A stretch of DNA of 64,000 nucleotides, taken from positions 124,001 to 188,000 of the forward strand of contig NZ_SJOO01000008.1 of the NCBI RefSeq assembly GCF_004331265.1, given 5' to 3'. The DNA is from Enterobacter wuhouensis (GTDB lineage: Bacteria; Pseudomonadota; Gammaproteobacteria; Enterobacterales; Enterobacteriaceae). Shown here piece after piece: positions 10,210-19,637 of the stretch; position 1 is the stretch's first letter; the number at the start of each line of letters is the position of its first letter. The notes under the pieces were generated by a model. That model searched no databases. It was not told the origin of the DNA and saw nothing but the letters and a program-made list of their open reading frames with translations. Both the position numbers and the translations under genes were made by a program.

Positions 10210-10452
10210 AAACGCCAAAAACTTGCTCTTAATATTATTCTTAAAAACGAATATTAGGACGGTTGTCTCCTTGCCTGCTATTAGGTTAGCTGCAACAATT
10301 CCCTCAGCATCAAATGTTAAATTTCCTTGTTGCTATTATTGTTTCGGTCTTTAGTGATGATGATGCTTTATCAGCTGTCCTTCAGAAGTGGCTGATATAT
10401 TTTCGAAAAGACCTTATCCAAGAGGGTGTATATCCATAACACATTGTTTAGT

Positions 10453-10490
10453 CAGTGGATTGGTAACTGAAAGCCAAGGGCGGTAGCGTG
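10453..10490 (+). promoter_or_regulatory. JUMPstart sequence with ops element (RfaH recruitment), colanic acid operon
   Basis: The 38-base stretch begins CAGTGGATTGGTAACTG and ends in the ops core GGCGGTAGCGTG at 10479-10490. This is the JUMPstart found upstream of enteric polysaccharide operons. RNA polymerase pauses at ops and loads RfaH, which suppresses termination in long operons. It lies 178 bases before wza, fitting a 22-kb transcription unit. Confidence 0.88.
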
Positions 10491-10668
10491 CCCGAAGGCG
10501 TGTGAAACAGCCTCGATTATTCTGTCAATAGCCAATGGATGAATAAGCCTCTTTTAGGACTGATGCCAGTTATATTTCTATTTCTTTAACTGCATGCTGA
10601 ATGCCAAAACGACCCGCGCTTATTTTAATTGCACAGGATAATTACTCTGCCAAAGTGATAAATAATCA

Positions 10669-11805
10669 ATGATGAAATCCAAAATGAAATTGATGCCATT
10701 ATTGGTGTCTGTGACCTTGATGAGTGGTTGTACGGTCTTTCCCGGCAGCAATATGTCAACAATGGGTAAGGATGTGATCAAGCAACAGGATGCTGATTTT
10801 GATCTCGACAAAATGGTGAATGTTTATCCATTGACGCCTCGTCTGGTTGAACAATTACGCCCACGTCCCAACGTTGCGCAGCCGAATATGTCTCTGGACC
10901 AGGAGATTTCCTCATACCAGTACCGGGTAGGGCCGGGCGACGTGATCAACGTCACCGTCTGGGACCACCCGGAGCTGACCACCCCGGCGGGCCAGTACCG
11001 TAGCTCAAGCGACACCGGTAACTGGGTACAGTCTGACGGCACCATGTTCTATCCGTATATCGGTAAGGTGCACGTTGCGGGCAAAACGCTTGCTGAGATC
11101 CGTAGTGATATTACCGGCCGCTTAGCGCAGTACATCGCTGACCCGCAGGTGGACGTTAATATCGCCGCGTTCCGCTCGCAGAAAGCGTATATCTCCGGGC
11201 AGGTGAACAAGTCTGGCCAGCAGGCCATCACCAACGTTCCGCTGACGGTACTGGATGCCATTAACGCCGCCGGTGGGTTAACGGACGGCGCCGACTGGCG
11301 CAACGTGGTGTTGACCCACGAAGGTAAAGAGCAGCGCATTTCGCTGCAGGCGCTGATGCAAAACGGCGATCTGACCCAAAACCGCCTGCTCTATCCGGGC
11401 GACATCCTGTACGTACCGCGCAACGACGATCTTAAAGTCTTCGTCATGGGTGAAGTGAAGAAGCAGAGCACCCTCAAGATGGACTTCAGCGGCATGACCC
11501 TGACCGAAGCGCTGGGCAATGCGGAAGGTATCGATCTGACCTCGTCCAACGCCAGCGGCATCTTCGTGATCCGTCCGCTGAAAGGCGAGGGCACGAAGGG
11601 CAAGATTGCCAACATTTACCAGCTGGATATGTCCGATGCGACGTCGCTGGTTATGGCAACCGAGTTCCGCCTTCAGCCATACGATGTGGTCTATGTCACC
11701 ACCGCGCCGGTTGCCCGCTGGAACCGTCTGATCAACCAGTTGCTGCCAACCATCAGTGGCGTTCGCTACATGACGGATACGGCGCGCGACGTTCATACCT
11801 GGTAA
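10669..11805 (+). CDS. wza: Wza, outer-membrane polysaccharide export lipoprotein
   Basis: Forms the octameric outer-membrane channel that exports colanic acid, coupled to Wzc. The 378-residue precursor has a lipoprotein signal ending in LMSGC, with Cys21 as the lipidation site, a polysaccharide-export (PES) domain ([20 protein letters not shown]) and SLBB-type domains ([33 protein letters not shown]). It closely resembles E. coli Wza (379). It is the first gene of the operon, behind JUMPstart; wzb follows after six bases. Confidence 0.97.
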   Translation: MMKSKMKLMPLLVSVTLMSGCTVFPGSNMSTMGKDVIKQQDADFDLDKMVNVYPLTPRLVEQLRPRPNVAQPNMSLDQEISSYQYRVGPGDVINVTVWDHPELTTPAGQYRSSSDTGNWVQSDGTMFYPYIGKVHVAGKTLAEIRSDITGRLAQYIADPQVDVNIAAFRSQKAYISGQVNKSGQQAITNVPLTVLDAINAAGGLTDGADWRNVVLTHEGKEQRISLQALMQNGDLTQNRLLYPGDILYVPRNDDLKVFVMGEVKKQSTLKMDFSGMTLTEALGNAEGIDLTSSNASGIFVIRPLKGEGTKGKIANIYQLDMSDATSLVMATEFRLQPYDVVYVTTAPVARWNRLINQLLPTISGVRYMTDTARDVHTW

Positions 11806-11811
11806 TCCGCG

Positions 11812-12255
11812 ATGTTTAATAAAATTCTGGTGGTTTGCGTGGGGAACATTTGCCGTTCCCCGACGGCTGAGCGGCTGCTGAAACAGTACCAGCCCGACCT
11901 CATCGTTGAGTCTGCGGGGCTGGGGGCGCTGGTCGGTAAAGGCGCCGACGAGCGTGCATCAAGCGTAGCCAGCGATCACAACCTTTCTCTCGACGGGCAC
12001 TGTGCCCGTCAGATTTCTGGCCGGATGTGCCGCGAGTACGACCTGATCCTGACGATGGAAAAACGCCACATTCACGCGCTGTGCGAGATCGCACCGGAGA
12101 TGCGCGGCAAGGTGATGCTGTTTGGTCACTGGGACAATGAACGCGAAATCCCCGATCCGTATCGCAAGAGCCGTGAGGCTTTTGAGGCGGTATACACCTT
12201 ACTCGATCAGTCTGCCCGTCAGTGGGCGCAGGCACTGAAAGCTCAGCAGGGATAA
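11812..12255 (+). CDS. wzb: Wzb, low-molecular-weight protein-tyrosine phosphatase
   Basis: Dephosphorylates the tyrosine kinase Wzc, a cycle needed for colanic acid polymerisation and export. The 147-residue protein has the phosphatase loop CVGNICRS starting at Cys9 (the nucleophile position of E. coli Wzb) and the general-acid segment DPYRKS near residue 115. wzc starts two bases after its stop, so wza-wzb-wzc are tightly coupled. Confidence 0.97.
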   Translation: MFNKILVVCVGNICRSPTAERLLKQYQPDLIVESAGLGALVGKGADERASSVASDHNLSLDGHCARQISGRMCREYDLILTMEKRHIHALCEIAPEMRGKVMLFGHWDNEREIPDPYRKSREAFEAVYTLLDQSARQWAQALKAQQG

Positions 12256-12257
12256 CA

Positions 12258-14420
12258 ATGACAGAAAAAACAAAACCTTCTGCCGCCCCGACGTCGGGCA
12301 GTGATGAAATCGATATTGGTCGCCTGGTCGGCACCGTTGTCGAAGCGAAGTGGTGGGTGCTTGGGATCACCGCCGTGTTTGCCGCAGCGGCCGTTGTCTA
12401 CACGCTGTTTGCGACGCCTATCTACAGCGCCGATGCGCTGGTGCAGATAGAGCAAAATACCGGTAACTCGCTGGTGCAGGATATCGGTTCCGCGCTGGCG
12501 AACAAACCGCCGGCATCCGATGCTGAAATTCAGCTGATCCAGTCGCGTCTGGTGCTCGGCAAAACGGTTCATGATTTAGGGCTTGATATCGCCGTCACCA
12601 AAAATACCTTCCCGGTATTTGGTGCGGGCTGGGATCGCCTGACGGGCCGCAGCAACGACACGGTAAAAGTGACCGACTTTGTGCTGCCGAAAGGCGCTGG
12701 CGATCAGACCTTTACCCTGACGGTGCTCGGCCCGAAACAGTACCAGTTGACCAGCGACGCGGGGTTTAGCGCGCGCGGTGAAGTGGGGCAGATGCTGAGC
12801 AAAGACGGCGTCAGCATGATGGTCAGCGGCATTCATGCTCAGGAGGGCGGCGAATTTACCGTGACCAAATTCTCCACCCTGGGGATGATCAACAATCTGC
12901 AAAGCAATCTGTCCGTCACCGAGAACGGCAAGGACACCGGCGTCCTGAGCATGACGTTCACCGGTGAAGATAAGGATCAGATCCGCGACATCCTCAACAG
13001 CATTACCCGCAACTACCTTGAGCAGAACGTCGAGCGTAAGTCAGCGGAGGCGGCCAAAAGCCTCGCCTTCCTGGCAAAACAGCTGCCGGAGGTGCGCGCT
13101 CGTCTGGATGATGCCGAGAACAAGCTGAACGCCTATCGTCAGGATAAAGATTCCGTCGACCTGCCGCTGGAGGCGAAATCGGTTCTCGACTCCATGGTAA
13201 ATATTGATGCACAGCTTAACGAGCTGACCTTCAAAGAGGCGGAAATTTCCAAGCTCTACACCAAGCGCCACCCGGCTTACCGTACGCTGCTGGAAAAACG
13301 TCATACGCTGGAGGAAGAGAAAGCCAAGCTCAACAACCGCGTCACCGCGATGCCGAAGACGCAGCAGGAAATTGTGCGTCTGACCCGCGACGTGGAGTCC
13401 GGACAGCAGGTCTATATGCAGCTGCTGAACAAACAGCAGGAGCTGAAAATTACCGAAGCCAGTACGGTCGGTGACGTGCGCATCGTCGACCCGGCCATCA
13501 CGCAGCCCGGCGTGCTGAAGCCGAAGAAGGCGCTGATTATTTTCGGCAGCATCATTCTCGGCCTGATGCTCTCCATCGTTGGCGTGCTGCTGCGCTCCCT
13601 GTTCAACCGCGGAATCGAAAGCCCGCAGGCGCTGGAAGAGAACGGTATCACCGTCTATGCCAGCATCCCGCTTTCCGAATGGCAGAAGTCCCGCGACAGC
13701 GTCAAAACCGTTAAGGGCGTCAAGCGTTACAAACAGAGCCAGCTGCTGGCCGTGGGTAACCCGACCGATCTGGCGATAGAAGCGGTGCGCAGCCTGCGTA
13801 CCAGCCTGCACTTCGCCATGATGCAGGCCAAAAATAACGTTCTGATGATGACCGGCGTCAGCCCGTCGATTGGTAAGACCTTTGTCTGCGCCAACCTGGC
13901 GGCGGTGGTGAGCCAGACCAACAAACGCGTGCTGCTGATCGACTGTGACATGCGTAAGGGCTATACCCACGAGCTGCTGGGCACCAACAACGTCAACGGC
14001 CTGTCGGACATTCTGCTCGGCAAGGGCGATATCAGCCAGAGCGCGAAGCCGACGACCATTCCGAAATTTGACCTCATACCGCGTGGTCAGGTGCCGCCTA
14101 ATCCGTCCGAGCTGCTGATGAGCGAACGCTTCACCGAGCTGGTGGAGTGGGCGAGCAAAAATTACGACCTTGTGCTGATTGATACCCCACCAATCCTGGC
14201 CGTCACCGACGCTGCCGTAGTGGGTCGACTGGCGGGCACCACGCTGATGGTGGCGCGCTACGCGGTGAACACCATCAAGGAAGTGGAAACCAGCCTGAGC
14301 CGCTTTGAGCAAAACGGCATTGAGGTGAAAGGGGTCATTCTGAACTCCATCTTCCGCCGCGCGACCGGGTACCAGGATTACGGTTACTACGAGTACGAAT
14401 ACAAATCTGACTCTAAATAA
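12258..14420 (+). CDS. wzc: Wzc, polysaccharide co-polymerase and tyrosine autokinase
   Basis: Inner-membrane BY-kinase that controls colanic acid polymerisation and couples to Wza. The 720-residue product has a Wzz-type N-terminal domain, flanking membrane segments (about 32-52 and 425-448) and a cytoplasmic kinase domain. The Walker A motif GVSPSIGKT carries Lys540, Walker A' is LLIDCDMRKG and Walker B is VLIDTPPIL. The autophosphorylation tail has tyrosines at 705, 708, 710, 711, 713 and 715, and Tyr569 is kept; these numbers match E. coli. The ATG at 12258 is used; the longer in-frame start at 12222 lies inside wzb. A long palindromic repeat follows the stop. Confidence 0.97.
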   Translation: MTEKTKPSAAPTSGSDEIDIGRLVGTVVEAKWWVLGITAVFAAAAVVYTLFATPIYSADALVQIEQNTGNSLVQDIGSALANKPPASDAEIQLIQSRLVLGKTVHDLGLDIAVTKNTFPVFGAGWDRLTGRSNDTVKVTDFVLPKGAGDQTFTLTVLGPKQYQLTSDAGFSARGEVGQMLSKDGVSMMVSGIHAQEGGEFTVTKFSTLGMINNLQSNLSVTENGKDTGVLSMTFTGEDKDQIRDILNSITRNYLEQNVERKSAEAAKSLAFLAKQLPEVRARLDDAENKLNAYRQDKDSVDLPLEAKSVLDSMVNIDAQLNELTFKEAEISKLYTKRHPAYRTLLEKRHTLEEEKAKLNNRVTAMPKTQQEIVRLTRDVESGQQVYMQLLNKQQELKITEASTVGDVRIVDPAITQPGVLKPKKALIIFGSIILGLMLSIVGVLLRSLFNRGIESPQALEENGITVYASIPLSEWQKSRDSVKTVKGVKRYKQSQLLAVGNPTDLAIEAVRSLRTSLHFAMMQAKNNVLMMTGVSPSIGKTFVCANLAAVVSQTNKRVLLIDCDMRKGYTHELLGTNNVNGLSDILLGKGDISQSAKPTTIPKFDLIPRGQVPPNPSELLMSERFTELVEWASKNYDLVLIDTPPILAVTDAAVVGRLAGTTLMVARYAVNTIKEVETSLSRFEQNGIEVKGVILNSIFRRATGYQDYGYYEYEYKSDSK

Positions 14421-14426
14421 AAAAAC

Positions 14427-14533
14427 CACCCACCCCTCACCCTAACCCTCTCCCCAAAGGGGAGAGGGGACTGCCTGGTGCGGTCTTTCTCCCTCTCCCC
14501 TCTGGGGAGAGGGCTGGGGTGAGGGGTGGGGAG
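14427..14533. repeat. Long palindromic repeat, copy 1 (wzc-wcaA gap)
   Basis: A roughly 107-base imperfect palindrome. Its outer arms read CACCCCTCACCCTAACCCTC and the near reverse complement; each side also contains a tight hairpin (CCTCTCCCC-AAA-GGGGAGAGG on the left, CCCTCTCCCC-TCT-GGGGAGAGGG on the right). It fills almost the whole gap between wzc and wcaA. Copy 2 is at 26365-26458. Such mobile palindromic repeats are common between enteric genes. No T-run follows, so termination is not implied. Confidence 0.85.
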
Positions 14534-14545
14534 TAGGGGGAATTT

Positions 14546-15388
14546 ATGACCACACAACGCCCTTTGATTTCTATCTATATGCCGACATGGAACCGTCAGC
14601 AGCTGGCGATCCGCGCGATTAAGTCGGTGTTACGTCAGGATTACGATAACTGGGAGCTGATTATCGTTGATGACTGTTCCTCCTCTTTCGAACAGCTGCA
14701 GAAATTTGTGGACGACCTTAATGACCCGCGCGTGGTCTACACGCATAACGAGATTAACTCCGGGGCGTGCGCGGTGCGTAATCAGGCGATTATGCAGGCG
14801 AAAGGGCAGTATCTGACCGGCATCGACGACGATGACGAATGGACGCCAAACCGCCTGTCGATCTTCCTGTCGCACAAGGCGCAGCTGGTGACGCACGCGT
14901 TCCTGTATGCCAACGACTATGTCTGCCAGGGCGAAGTGTACTCACAGCCGGCGAGCCTGCCGCTGTACCCAAAATCGCCTTACTCCCGCCGCCTGTTCTA
15001 CAAGCGCAACATCATCGGCAACCAGGTCTTTACCTGGGCGTGGCGATTCAAAGAGTGTCTTTTCGATACCGAACTGAAGGCCGCGCAGGATTACGACATC
15101 TTCCTGCGGATGGTGGTGGAGTACGGCGAGCCGTGGAAGGTGGAAGAGGCCACGCAGATCCTGCACATCAACCACGGGGAGATGCAAATCACCTCGTCGC
15201 CAAAGAAATTCTCGGGCTACTTCCACTTCTACCGCAAGCACAAGAATAAGTTTGACCGTGCCAGCCGGAAGTATCAGCTGTTTACCCTCTATCAAATACG
15301 CAACAAGCGCATGAACTGGCGCACGCTGCTGACGCTGCTTTCCGTGCGTAACGGCAAGCGCCTGGCTGACGGGCTTCGGGGGAAATAA
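14546..15388 (+). CDS. wcaA: Colanic acid glycosyltransferase WcaA (GT2)
   Basis: Family-2, GT-A fold glycosyltransferase that adds one sugar of the colanic acid unit on the undecaprenyl carrier at the inner membrane. The 280-residue product (E. coli 279) opens with the GT2 start ISIYMPTWNRQQLAIRAIKS, has IIVDDCS for nucleotide binding and the metal-binding acidic cluster GIDDDDEW near residue 94. The stop shares one base with the wcaB start. The exact linkage is not readable from sequence. Confidence 0.94.
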   Translation: MTTQRPLISIYMPTWNRQQLAIRAIKSVLRQDYDNWELIIVDDCSSSFEQLQKFVDDLNDPRVVYTHNEINSGACAVRNQAIMQAKGQYLTGIDDDDEWTPNRLSIFLSHKAQLVTHAFLYANDYVCQGEVYSQPASLPLYPKSPYSRRLFYKRNIIGNQVFTWAWRFKECLFDTELKAAQDYDIFLRMVVEYGEPWKVEEATQILHINHGEMQITSSPKKFSGYFHFYRKHKNKFDRASRKYQLFTLYQIRNKRMNWRTLLTLLSVRNGKRLADGLRGK

Positions 15389-15879
15389 TGTTTCTGGAAG
15401 ATTGCCGCGCTAACGGCTGGAGCCTGCGGCCGTGCTGCATGGTTCTGGCGTACCGCATCGCGCACTTTTGCTCGGTGTGGCGTAAGAAAAACGTTTTAAA
15501 CAATCTTTGGGCGGCACCGGTGCTGGTGCTGTACCGCATCATCACCGAATGCTTTTTTGGCTATGAAATTCAGGCCGCTGCCACCATTGGCCGACGCTTC
15601 ACCATCCACCACGGGTATGCCGTGGTGATCAATAAGTTCGTCGTGGCGGGGGATGATTTCACTATTCGCCACGCGGTTACCATCGGCAACCGCGGGCCAG
15701 AAAGCCTGGCCTGTCCGGCGATCGGCAATAACGTCGAGCTGGGCGCCAACGTGGTGATCGTCGGTGACATCACGATCGGCAACAACGTGACGATTGGCGC
15801 AGGCAGCGTGGTGCTGGACAGCATTCCTGACAACGCGCTGGTGGTGGGAGAGAAAGCCCGCGTGAAGGTGATTAAATGA
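15388..15879 (+). CDS. wcaB: Colanic acid acetyltransferase WcaB (hexapeptide repeat)
   Basis: Left-handed beta-helix O-acetyltransferase of the serine acetyltransferase type, thought to acetylate a sugar in the colanic acid unit. The 163-residue protein (E. coli 162) shows hexapeptide repeats in the second half (IGNNVELGANVVIVGDITIG) and a catalytic-type histidine region (FTIHHGYAVVINK). It overlaps wcaA by one base and wcaC by four (ATGA), implying translational coupling. Confidence 0.93.
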   Translation: MFLEDCRANGWSLRPCCMVLAYRIAHFCSVWRKKNVLNNLWAAPVLVLYRIITECFFGYEIQAAATIGRRFTIHHGYAVVINKFVVAGDDFTIRHAVTIGNRGPESLACPAIGNNVELGANVVIVGDITIGNNVTIGAGSVVLDSIPDNALVVGEKARVKVIK

Positions 15880-17093
15880 ACATTTTGCAATTTAACGTAC
15901 GCCTCGCAGAAGGCGGGGCGGCAGGCGTGGCGCTGGATCTGCACCAGCGCGCGCTGCAAAAAGGATTACAGTCGCGCTTTGTGTACGGCTACGGCAAAGG
16001 CGGCAAGAAAAGCGTTAGCCATGACAACTATCCGCAGGTGCTGAAGCAGACTCCGCGTCTGACCTCTATTGCCAACATCGCGCTGTTCCGCCTGTTTAAC
16101 CGCGATCTGTTTGGCAACCTGAACAATCTTTACCGCACCGTGACGCGCACGTCCGGCCCGGTGGTGCTGCATTTTCACGTGCTGCACAGCTACTGGCTGA
16201 ATCTGGACGAGGTTGTGGCGTTTTGTGAGAAGGTGAAAGCGCACAGGCCGGACGCCCGATTCGTCTGGACGCTGCACGATCACTGGAGCGTGACCGGACG
16301 CTGCGCCTTTACCGACGGCTGCGAAGGCTGGAAAACCGGCTGCCAGAAGTGCCCGACCCTGAGCAACTATCCGCCGGTGAAGGTGGATCGCGCGCATCGG
16401 CTGGTTGAGGGCAAGCGCCAGCTGTTCCGCGAGATGCTCTCGCTCGGCTGCACCTTTATCTCACCAAGCCAGCACGTGGCGGATGCCTTTAACAGCCTGT
16501 ACGGGGCAGGGCGCTGCAGGATCATCAATAACGGTATCGACGTGGCGACGGAAGAGATTCTGGCGGAGCTGACGCCGGTCGCCGAAACGCCGGGCAAACC
16601 AAAGATTGCCATTGTTGCGCACGACCTGCGCTACGACGGCAAAACCAACCAGCAGCTGGTGCGCGACATCATGGCGCTCGGCGACAGGGTTGAACTGCAC
16701 ACCTTCGGCAAGTTTTCGCCGTTCGAAGGGGCGAACGTGGTGAACCACGGATTTGAAACCGACAAGCGCAAGCTGATGAGCGCCCTGAACGGGATGGACG
16801 CGCTGGTGTTCAGCTCGCGCGTGGACAACTATCCGCTGATCCTCTGCGAAGCGCTCTCCATCGGCGTGCCGGTGATTGCCACCCACAGCGACGCCGCGCG
16901 CGAGGTGCTGGAGAAGTCCGGCGGCAAAACCTTCGCGGAGCAGGAGGTGCTGCCGCTGGTGCAGTTGCCGAAGGCGGACATTGCGCAGGCCGTTTTTGGC
17001 ACTGACCTGGAATCGTTCCGCAACCGCAGCCGCAAGGCCTACAGTGGACAACAGATGCTGGAGGAATATGTCTCGTTCTATCAGAATCTGTAG
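15876..17093 (+). CDS. wcaC: Colanic acid glycosyltransferase WcaC (GT4-like)
   Basis: GT-B glycosyltransferase of the colanic acid pathway, 405 residues as in E. coli. It has a glycine-rich N-terminal acceptor side (NVRLAEGGAAGVALDLHQRA) and a GT4-type C-terminal nucleotide-sugar domain (DNYPLILCEALSIGVPVIAT). It overlaps wcaB by four bases and the wcaD start by 26, so the genes are packed tightly. The donor sugar is not deducible from sequence alone. Confidence 0.93.
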   Translation: MNILQFNVRLAEGGAAGVALDLHQRALQKGLQSRFVYGYGKGGKKSVSHDNYPQVLKQTPRLTSIANIALFRLFNRDLFGNLNNLYRTVTRTSGPVVLHFHVLHSYWLNLDEVVAFCEKVKAHRPDARFVWTLHDHWSVTGRCAFTDGCEGWKTGCQKCPTLSNYPPVKVDRAHRLVEGKRQLFREMLSLGCTFISPSQHVADAFNSLYGAGRCRIINNGIDVATEEILAELTPVAETPGKPKIAIVAHDLRYDGKTNQQLVRDIMALGDRVELHTFGKFSPFEGANVVNHGFETDKRKLMSALNGMDALVFSSRVDNYPLILCEALSIGVPVIATHSDAAREVLEKSGGKTFAEQEVLPLVQLPKADIAQAVFGTDLESFRNRSRKAYSGQQMLEEYVSFYQNL

Positions 17094-18288
17094 TTATCTG
17101 CTGCTGCCGCTGATCTACCTGCTGGTCAACGTCAAAATTGCCCAGCTTGGCGAAAGCTTCCCGATAACCATCGTGACCTTCCTGCCCGTCCTGCTTCTGC
17201 TCTATGTCGATAAAATCAACCTGAAGAAGCTGATGATTGCCCTGGGGCTGGGTTTTGGCCTGACGGCGTTTAACTACATCTTTGGGCAGTCGCTGGATGC
17301 CAGCAAATATGTCACGTCAACCATGCTGTTTGTTTATATCGTCATTATTATTGGCATGGTCTGGAGTATTCGCTTCAAAACTATTTCAACGCACAATTAT
17401 AGGAAAATCCTTAGGTTCTTTTATATTGCCGTTGCGTTAATTGTTATGCTTGCCGCGCTGGAGATGGCGCAAATTATTTTGACCGGCGGCAGCAGCCTGA
17501 TGGAGATAATTTCGAAATATCTCATATACAGCAATAGCTATGTACTGAACTTCATTAAGTTTGGCGGCAAGCGCACAACCGCCCTCTATTTTGAACCGGC
17601 ATTCTTTGCTCTGGCATTAATCTCAATTTGGCTCAGCATCAAACAGTTTGGTATCAAAACCCCTAAGACCGATGCTATGATTCTTGCAGGAATTGTTCTG
17701 TCAGGGTCGTTTTCAGGGGTAATGACATTTATCCTGTTTTACCTGCTGGAGTGGGCATTCCAGTATTTGAACAAAGATGCGATAAAGAAAAAACTGCCGC
17801 TGGCGATCATCTCCCTGACGGTATTCCTGGTAGGCGTGATATTTGCTTTCCCGTACATCTCAGAACGTCTGGGTGATTTGGGAACGGAAGGCTCATCGTC
17901 CTATTATCGCATCATTGGTCCGCTGGTGATGGTGGGTTACTCCTTAACCCATATTGATGGCGTAGTAAGATTCGGCTCACTTTACGAATATGTGGCATCA
18001 TTCGGAATCTTTAACGGTGCGGACGTCGGTAAAACCATAGACAATGGTCTGTATCTGTTAATTATTTATTTTTCGTGGTTCGCCGTACTGTTGACGATCT
18101 GGTATCTGTTTAAAGTATTCAAAATGATGATTAACGCGTTTGGTGATAACCAGAACTTTCGCGTGCAGCTTTATCTTTTTACGCCGGTGTCGCTGTTTTT
18201 TACCGGGTCAATATTTAGTCCGGAATATGCATTCTTAATTGTATGTCCGTTTATTTTGCGTAAAGCGCTTAATATTACGAATTCATGA
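17068..18288 (+). CDS. wcaD: Colanic acid polymerase WcaD (Wzy type)
   Basis: Multi-span inner-membrane protein that polymerises colanic acid repeat units in the periplasm. The 406-residue product starts MSRSIRICSYLLLPLIYLLV, near-identical to my recollection of E. coli WcaD (405), and has about ten to twelve hydrophobic segments with a large periplasmic loop around 265-325. I chose the ATG at 17068, preceded by GGAGG and inside the end of wcaC. Upstream in-frame starts would only read the wcaC sequence in another frame. The gene is more AT-rich than its neighbours, common for polymerases. Confidence 0.92.
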   Translation: MSRSIRICSYLLLPLIYLLVNVKIAQLGESFPITIVTFLPVLLLLYVDKINLKKLMIALGLGFGLTAFNYIFGQSLDASKYVTSTMLFVYIVIIIGMVWSIRFKTISTHNYRKILRFFYIAVALIVMLAALEMAQIILTGGSSLMEIISKYLIYSNSYVLNFIKFGGKRTTALYFEPAFFALALISIWLSIKQFGIKTPKTDAMILAGIVLSGSFSGVMTFILFYLLEWAFQYLNKDAIKKKLPLAIISLTVFLVGVIFAFPYISERLGDLGTEGSSSYYRIIGPLVMVGYSLTHIDGVVRFGSLYEYVASFGIFNGADVGKTIDNGLYLLIIYFSWFAVLLTIWYLFKVFKMMINAFGDNQNFRVQLYLFTPVSLFFTGSIFSPEYAFLIVCPFILRKALNITNS

Positions 18289-18300
18289 CGAGGTGGTTTT

Positions 18301-19047
18301 ATGTTTCTTAGCGTCATTACTGTCGCCTTTCGCAACTACGAAGGGGTGGTAAAAACCTGGCGCTCGCTGCGCAACCTGGCGCGCGACCCAAGCCTCACCT
18401 TTGAGTGGATTGTGGTCGATGGCGGTTCGGACGACGGTACGGCTGAATTTCTGGAAAAACTCAACGGTGAGTTCAACTTACGTTACGTCAGCGAGAAAGA
18501 TAAAGGCATCTACGACGCGATGAATAAAGGCATCGCGATGGCTCAGGGGCGGTATGCCATCTTCCTCAATTCCGGCGACGTGTTCCATGACGACGTGGCG
18601 CTGTTTGCCCGCCAGCTGGCCCGCCAGAAAGAAGAGGCGATGTTTATTGGCGACGCGCTGCTCGATTTCGGTGACGGTAATAAGGTGCTGCGCAGCGCCA
18701 AGCCGGGTTGGTATATCTACCACAGCCTGCCGGCCAGCCATCAGGCCATCTTCTTCCCGGTGAGCGGTCTGAAAAAGCAGCCATACGATCTGCAGTATAA
18801 AGTGTCTTCAGATTATGCGCTGACCGCCAGCCTGTACAAATCGGGATATCCCTTCCGTCGAGTGAAAGGGCTGGTGTCTGAATTTTCAATGGGCGGCGTG
18901 TCAACCTCGAATAATCTGGAATTATGCCAGGACGCAAAAAACGTGCAGCGTGAAATATTACGCGTGCCGCGGCTCTGGGCGGAATTATCTTATTTATTAC
19001 GCCTGAAAACGACGGGTAAAGCGAAAGCCTTATATAACAAAGCCTGA
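18301..19047 (+). CDS. wcaE: Colanic acid glycosyltransferase WcaE (GT2)
   Basis: Family-2 glycosyltransferase, 248 residues (E. coli WcaE 248). Motifs: a GT2 start [20 protein letters not shown], donor-binding [12 protein letters not shown], and [13 protein letters not shown] where the metal-binding acidic residues are expected. It lies between wcaD and wcaF with short gaps. The role in building the colanic acid unit is known for the family; the specific linkage is not readable here. Confidence 0.93.
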   Translation: MFLSVITVAFRNYEGVVKTWRSLRNLARDPSLTFEWIVVDGGSDDGTAEFLEKLNGEFNLRYVSEKDKGIYDAMNKGIAMAQGRYAIFLNSGDVFHDDVALFARQLARQKEEAMFIGDALLDFGDGNKVLRSAKPGWYIYHSLPASHQAIFFPVSGLKKQPYDLQYKVSSDYALTASLYKSGYPFRRVKGLVSEFSMGGVSTSNNLELCQDAKNVQREILRVPRLWAELSYLLRLKTTGKAKALYNKA

Positions 19048-19062
19048 ATATAAGGAAACGTA

Positions 19063-19617
19063 ATGCAGGAACTTAAAGGATTCACCGTGCCGAAAGGCTT
19101 TCGCGGTGGGAACGGTATTAAGGTGCAGCTGTGGTGGGCGGTTCAGGCGACGTTATTCGCCTGGTCGCCGCAAATTCTGTACCGCTGGCGCGCCTTTTTA
19201 TTACGCCTGTTTGGCGCAAAAATCGGAAAAAACGTAGTCATTCGCCCCTCGGTAAAAATTACGTATCCCTGGAAATTAACGCTTGGGGATTACGCCTGGG
19301 TTGGGGACGACGCGGTGTTATATACCCTGGGCGATATTACGATTGGCGCAAATTCGGTGGTATCACAGAAATGTTATTTGTGCACCGGCAGCCATGACTT
19401 TATGAGTCAGCATTTTGATATTACCGCTTCGCCTATTGTGATTGGCGAAAAATGCTGGCTGGCAACGGATGTGTTTGTTGCACCGGGTGTTTCTGTTGGC
19501 GATGGCACGGTAATTGGTGCCCGCAGCAGCGTTTTTAAATCGCTACCGGCAAATAAAGTTTGCCGTGGCAATCCCGCAGTGGTGATACGCGAACGCGTAG
19601 AAACTGAAAAACTTTGA
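19063..19617 (+). CDS. wcaF: Colanic acid acetyltransferase WcaF
   Basis: Hexapeptide-repeat acyltransferase related to maltose and NodL O-acetyltransferases, giving one of the O-acetyl groups of colanic acid. The 184-residue product (E. coli 182) has hexapeptide turns ([40 protein letters not shown]) and the catalytic-type histidine in GSHDF. The gmd ATG lies 21 bases after the stop. Confidence 0.93.
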   Translation: MQELKGFTVPKGFRGGNGIKVQLWWAVQATLFAWSPQILYRWRAFLLRLFGAKIGKNVVIRPSVKITYPWKLTLGDYAWVGDDAVLYTLGDITIGANSVVSQKCYLCTGSHDFMSQHFDITASPIVIGEKCWLATDVFVAPGVSVGDGTVIGARSSVFKSLPANKVCRGNPAVVIRERVETEKL

Positions 19618-19637
19618 TAAGTACAGAGGAAATAAAT

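Larger units (their letters stand above)
9975..10668. promoter_or_regulatory. Regulatory region of the colanic acid operon (yegH-wza intergenic)
   Basis: A 694-base AT-rich region between divergent yegH and wza with no convincing ORF. It holds a candidate RcsAB box at 10196-10209, a second candidate on the other strand at 10230-10243, a short stem-loop at 10369-10397 (TATCAGC/GCTGATA) and a JUMPstart/ops element at 10453-10490. A long leader before wza is the known layout of this operon in E. coli. I could not fix the transcription start or a clear -35/-10 pair. Confidence 0.6.

Noticed and set aside
13041..14429. 462-codon minus-strand ORF inside wzc
   Set aside because: It lies fully antisense to wzc, whose kinase motifs are intact. 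Its composition is the usual shadow of a high-GC gene, and no domain is recognisable.
16876..17067. Upstream extension of wcaD into wcaC
   Set aside because: The added residues are out-of-frame wcaC sequence; the ATG at 17068 has a strong ribosome binding site and gives the family N-terminus.
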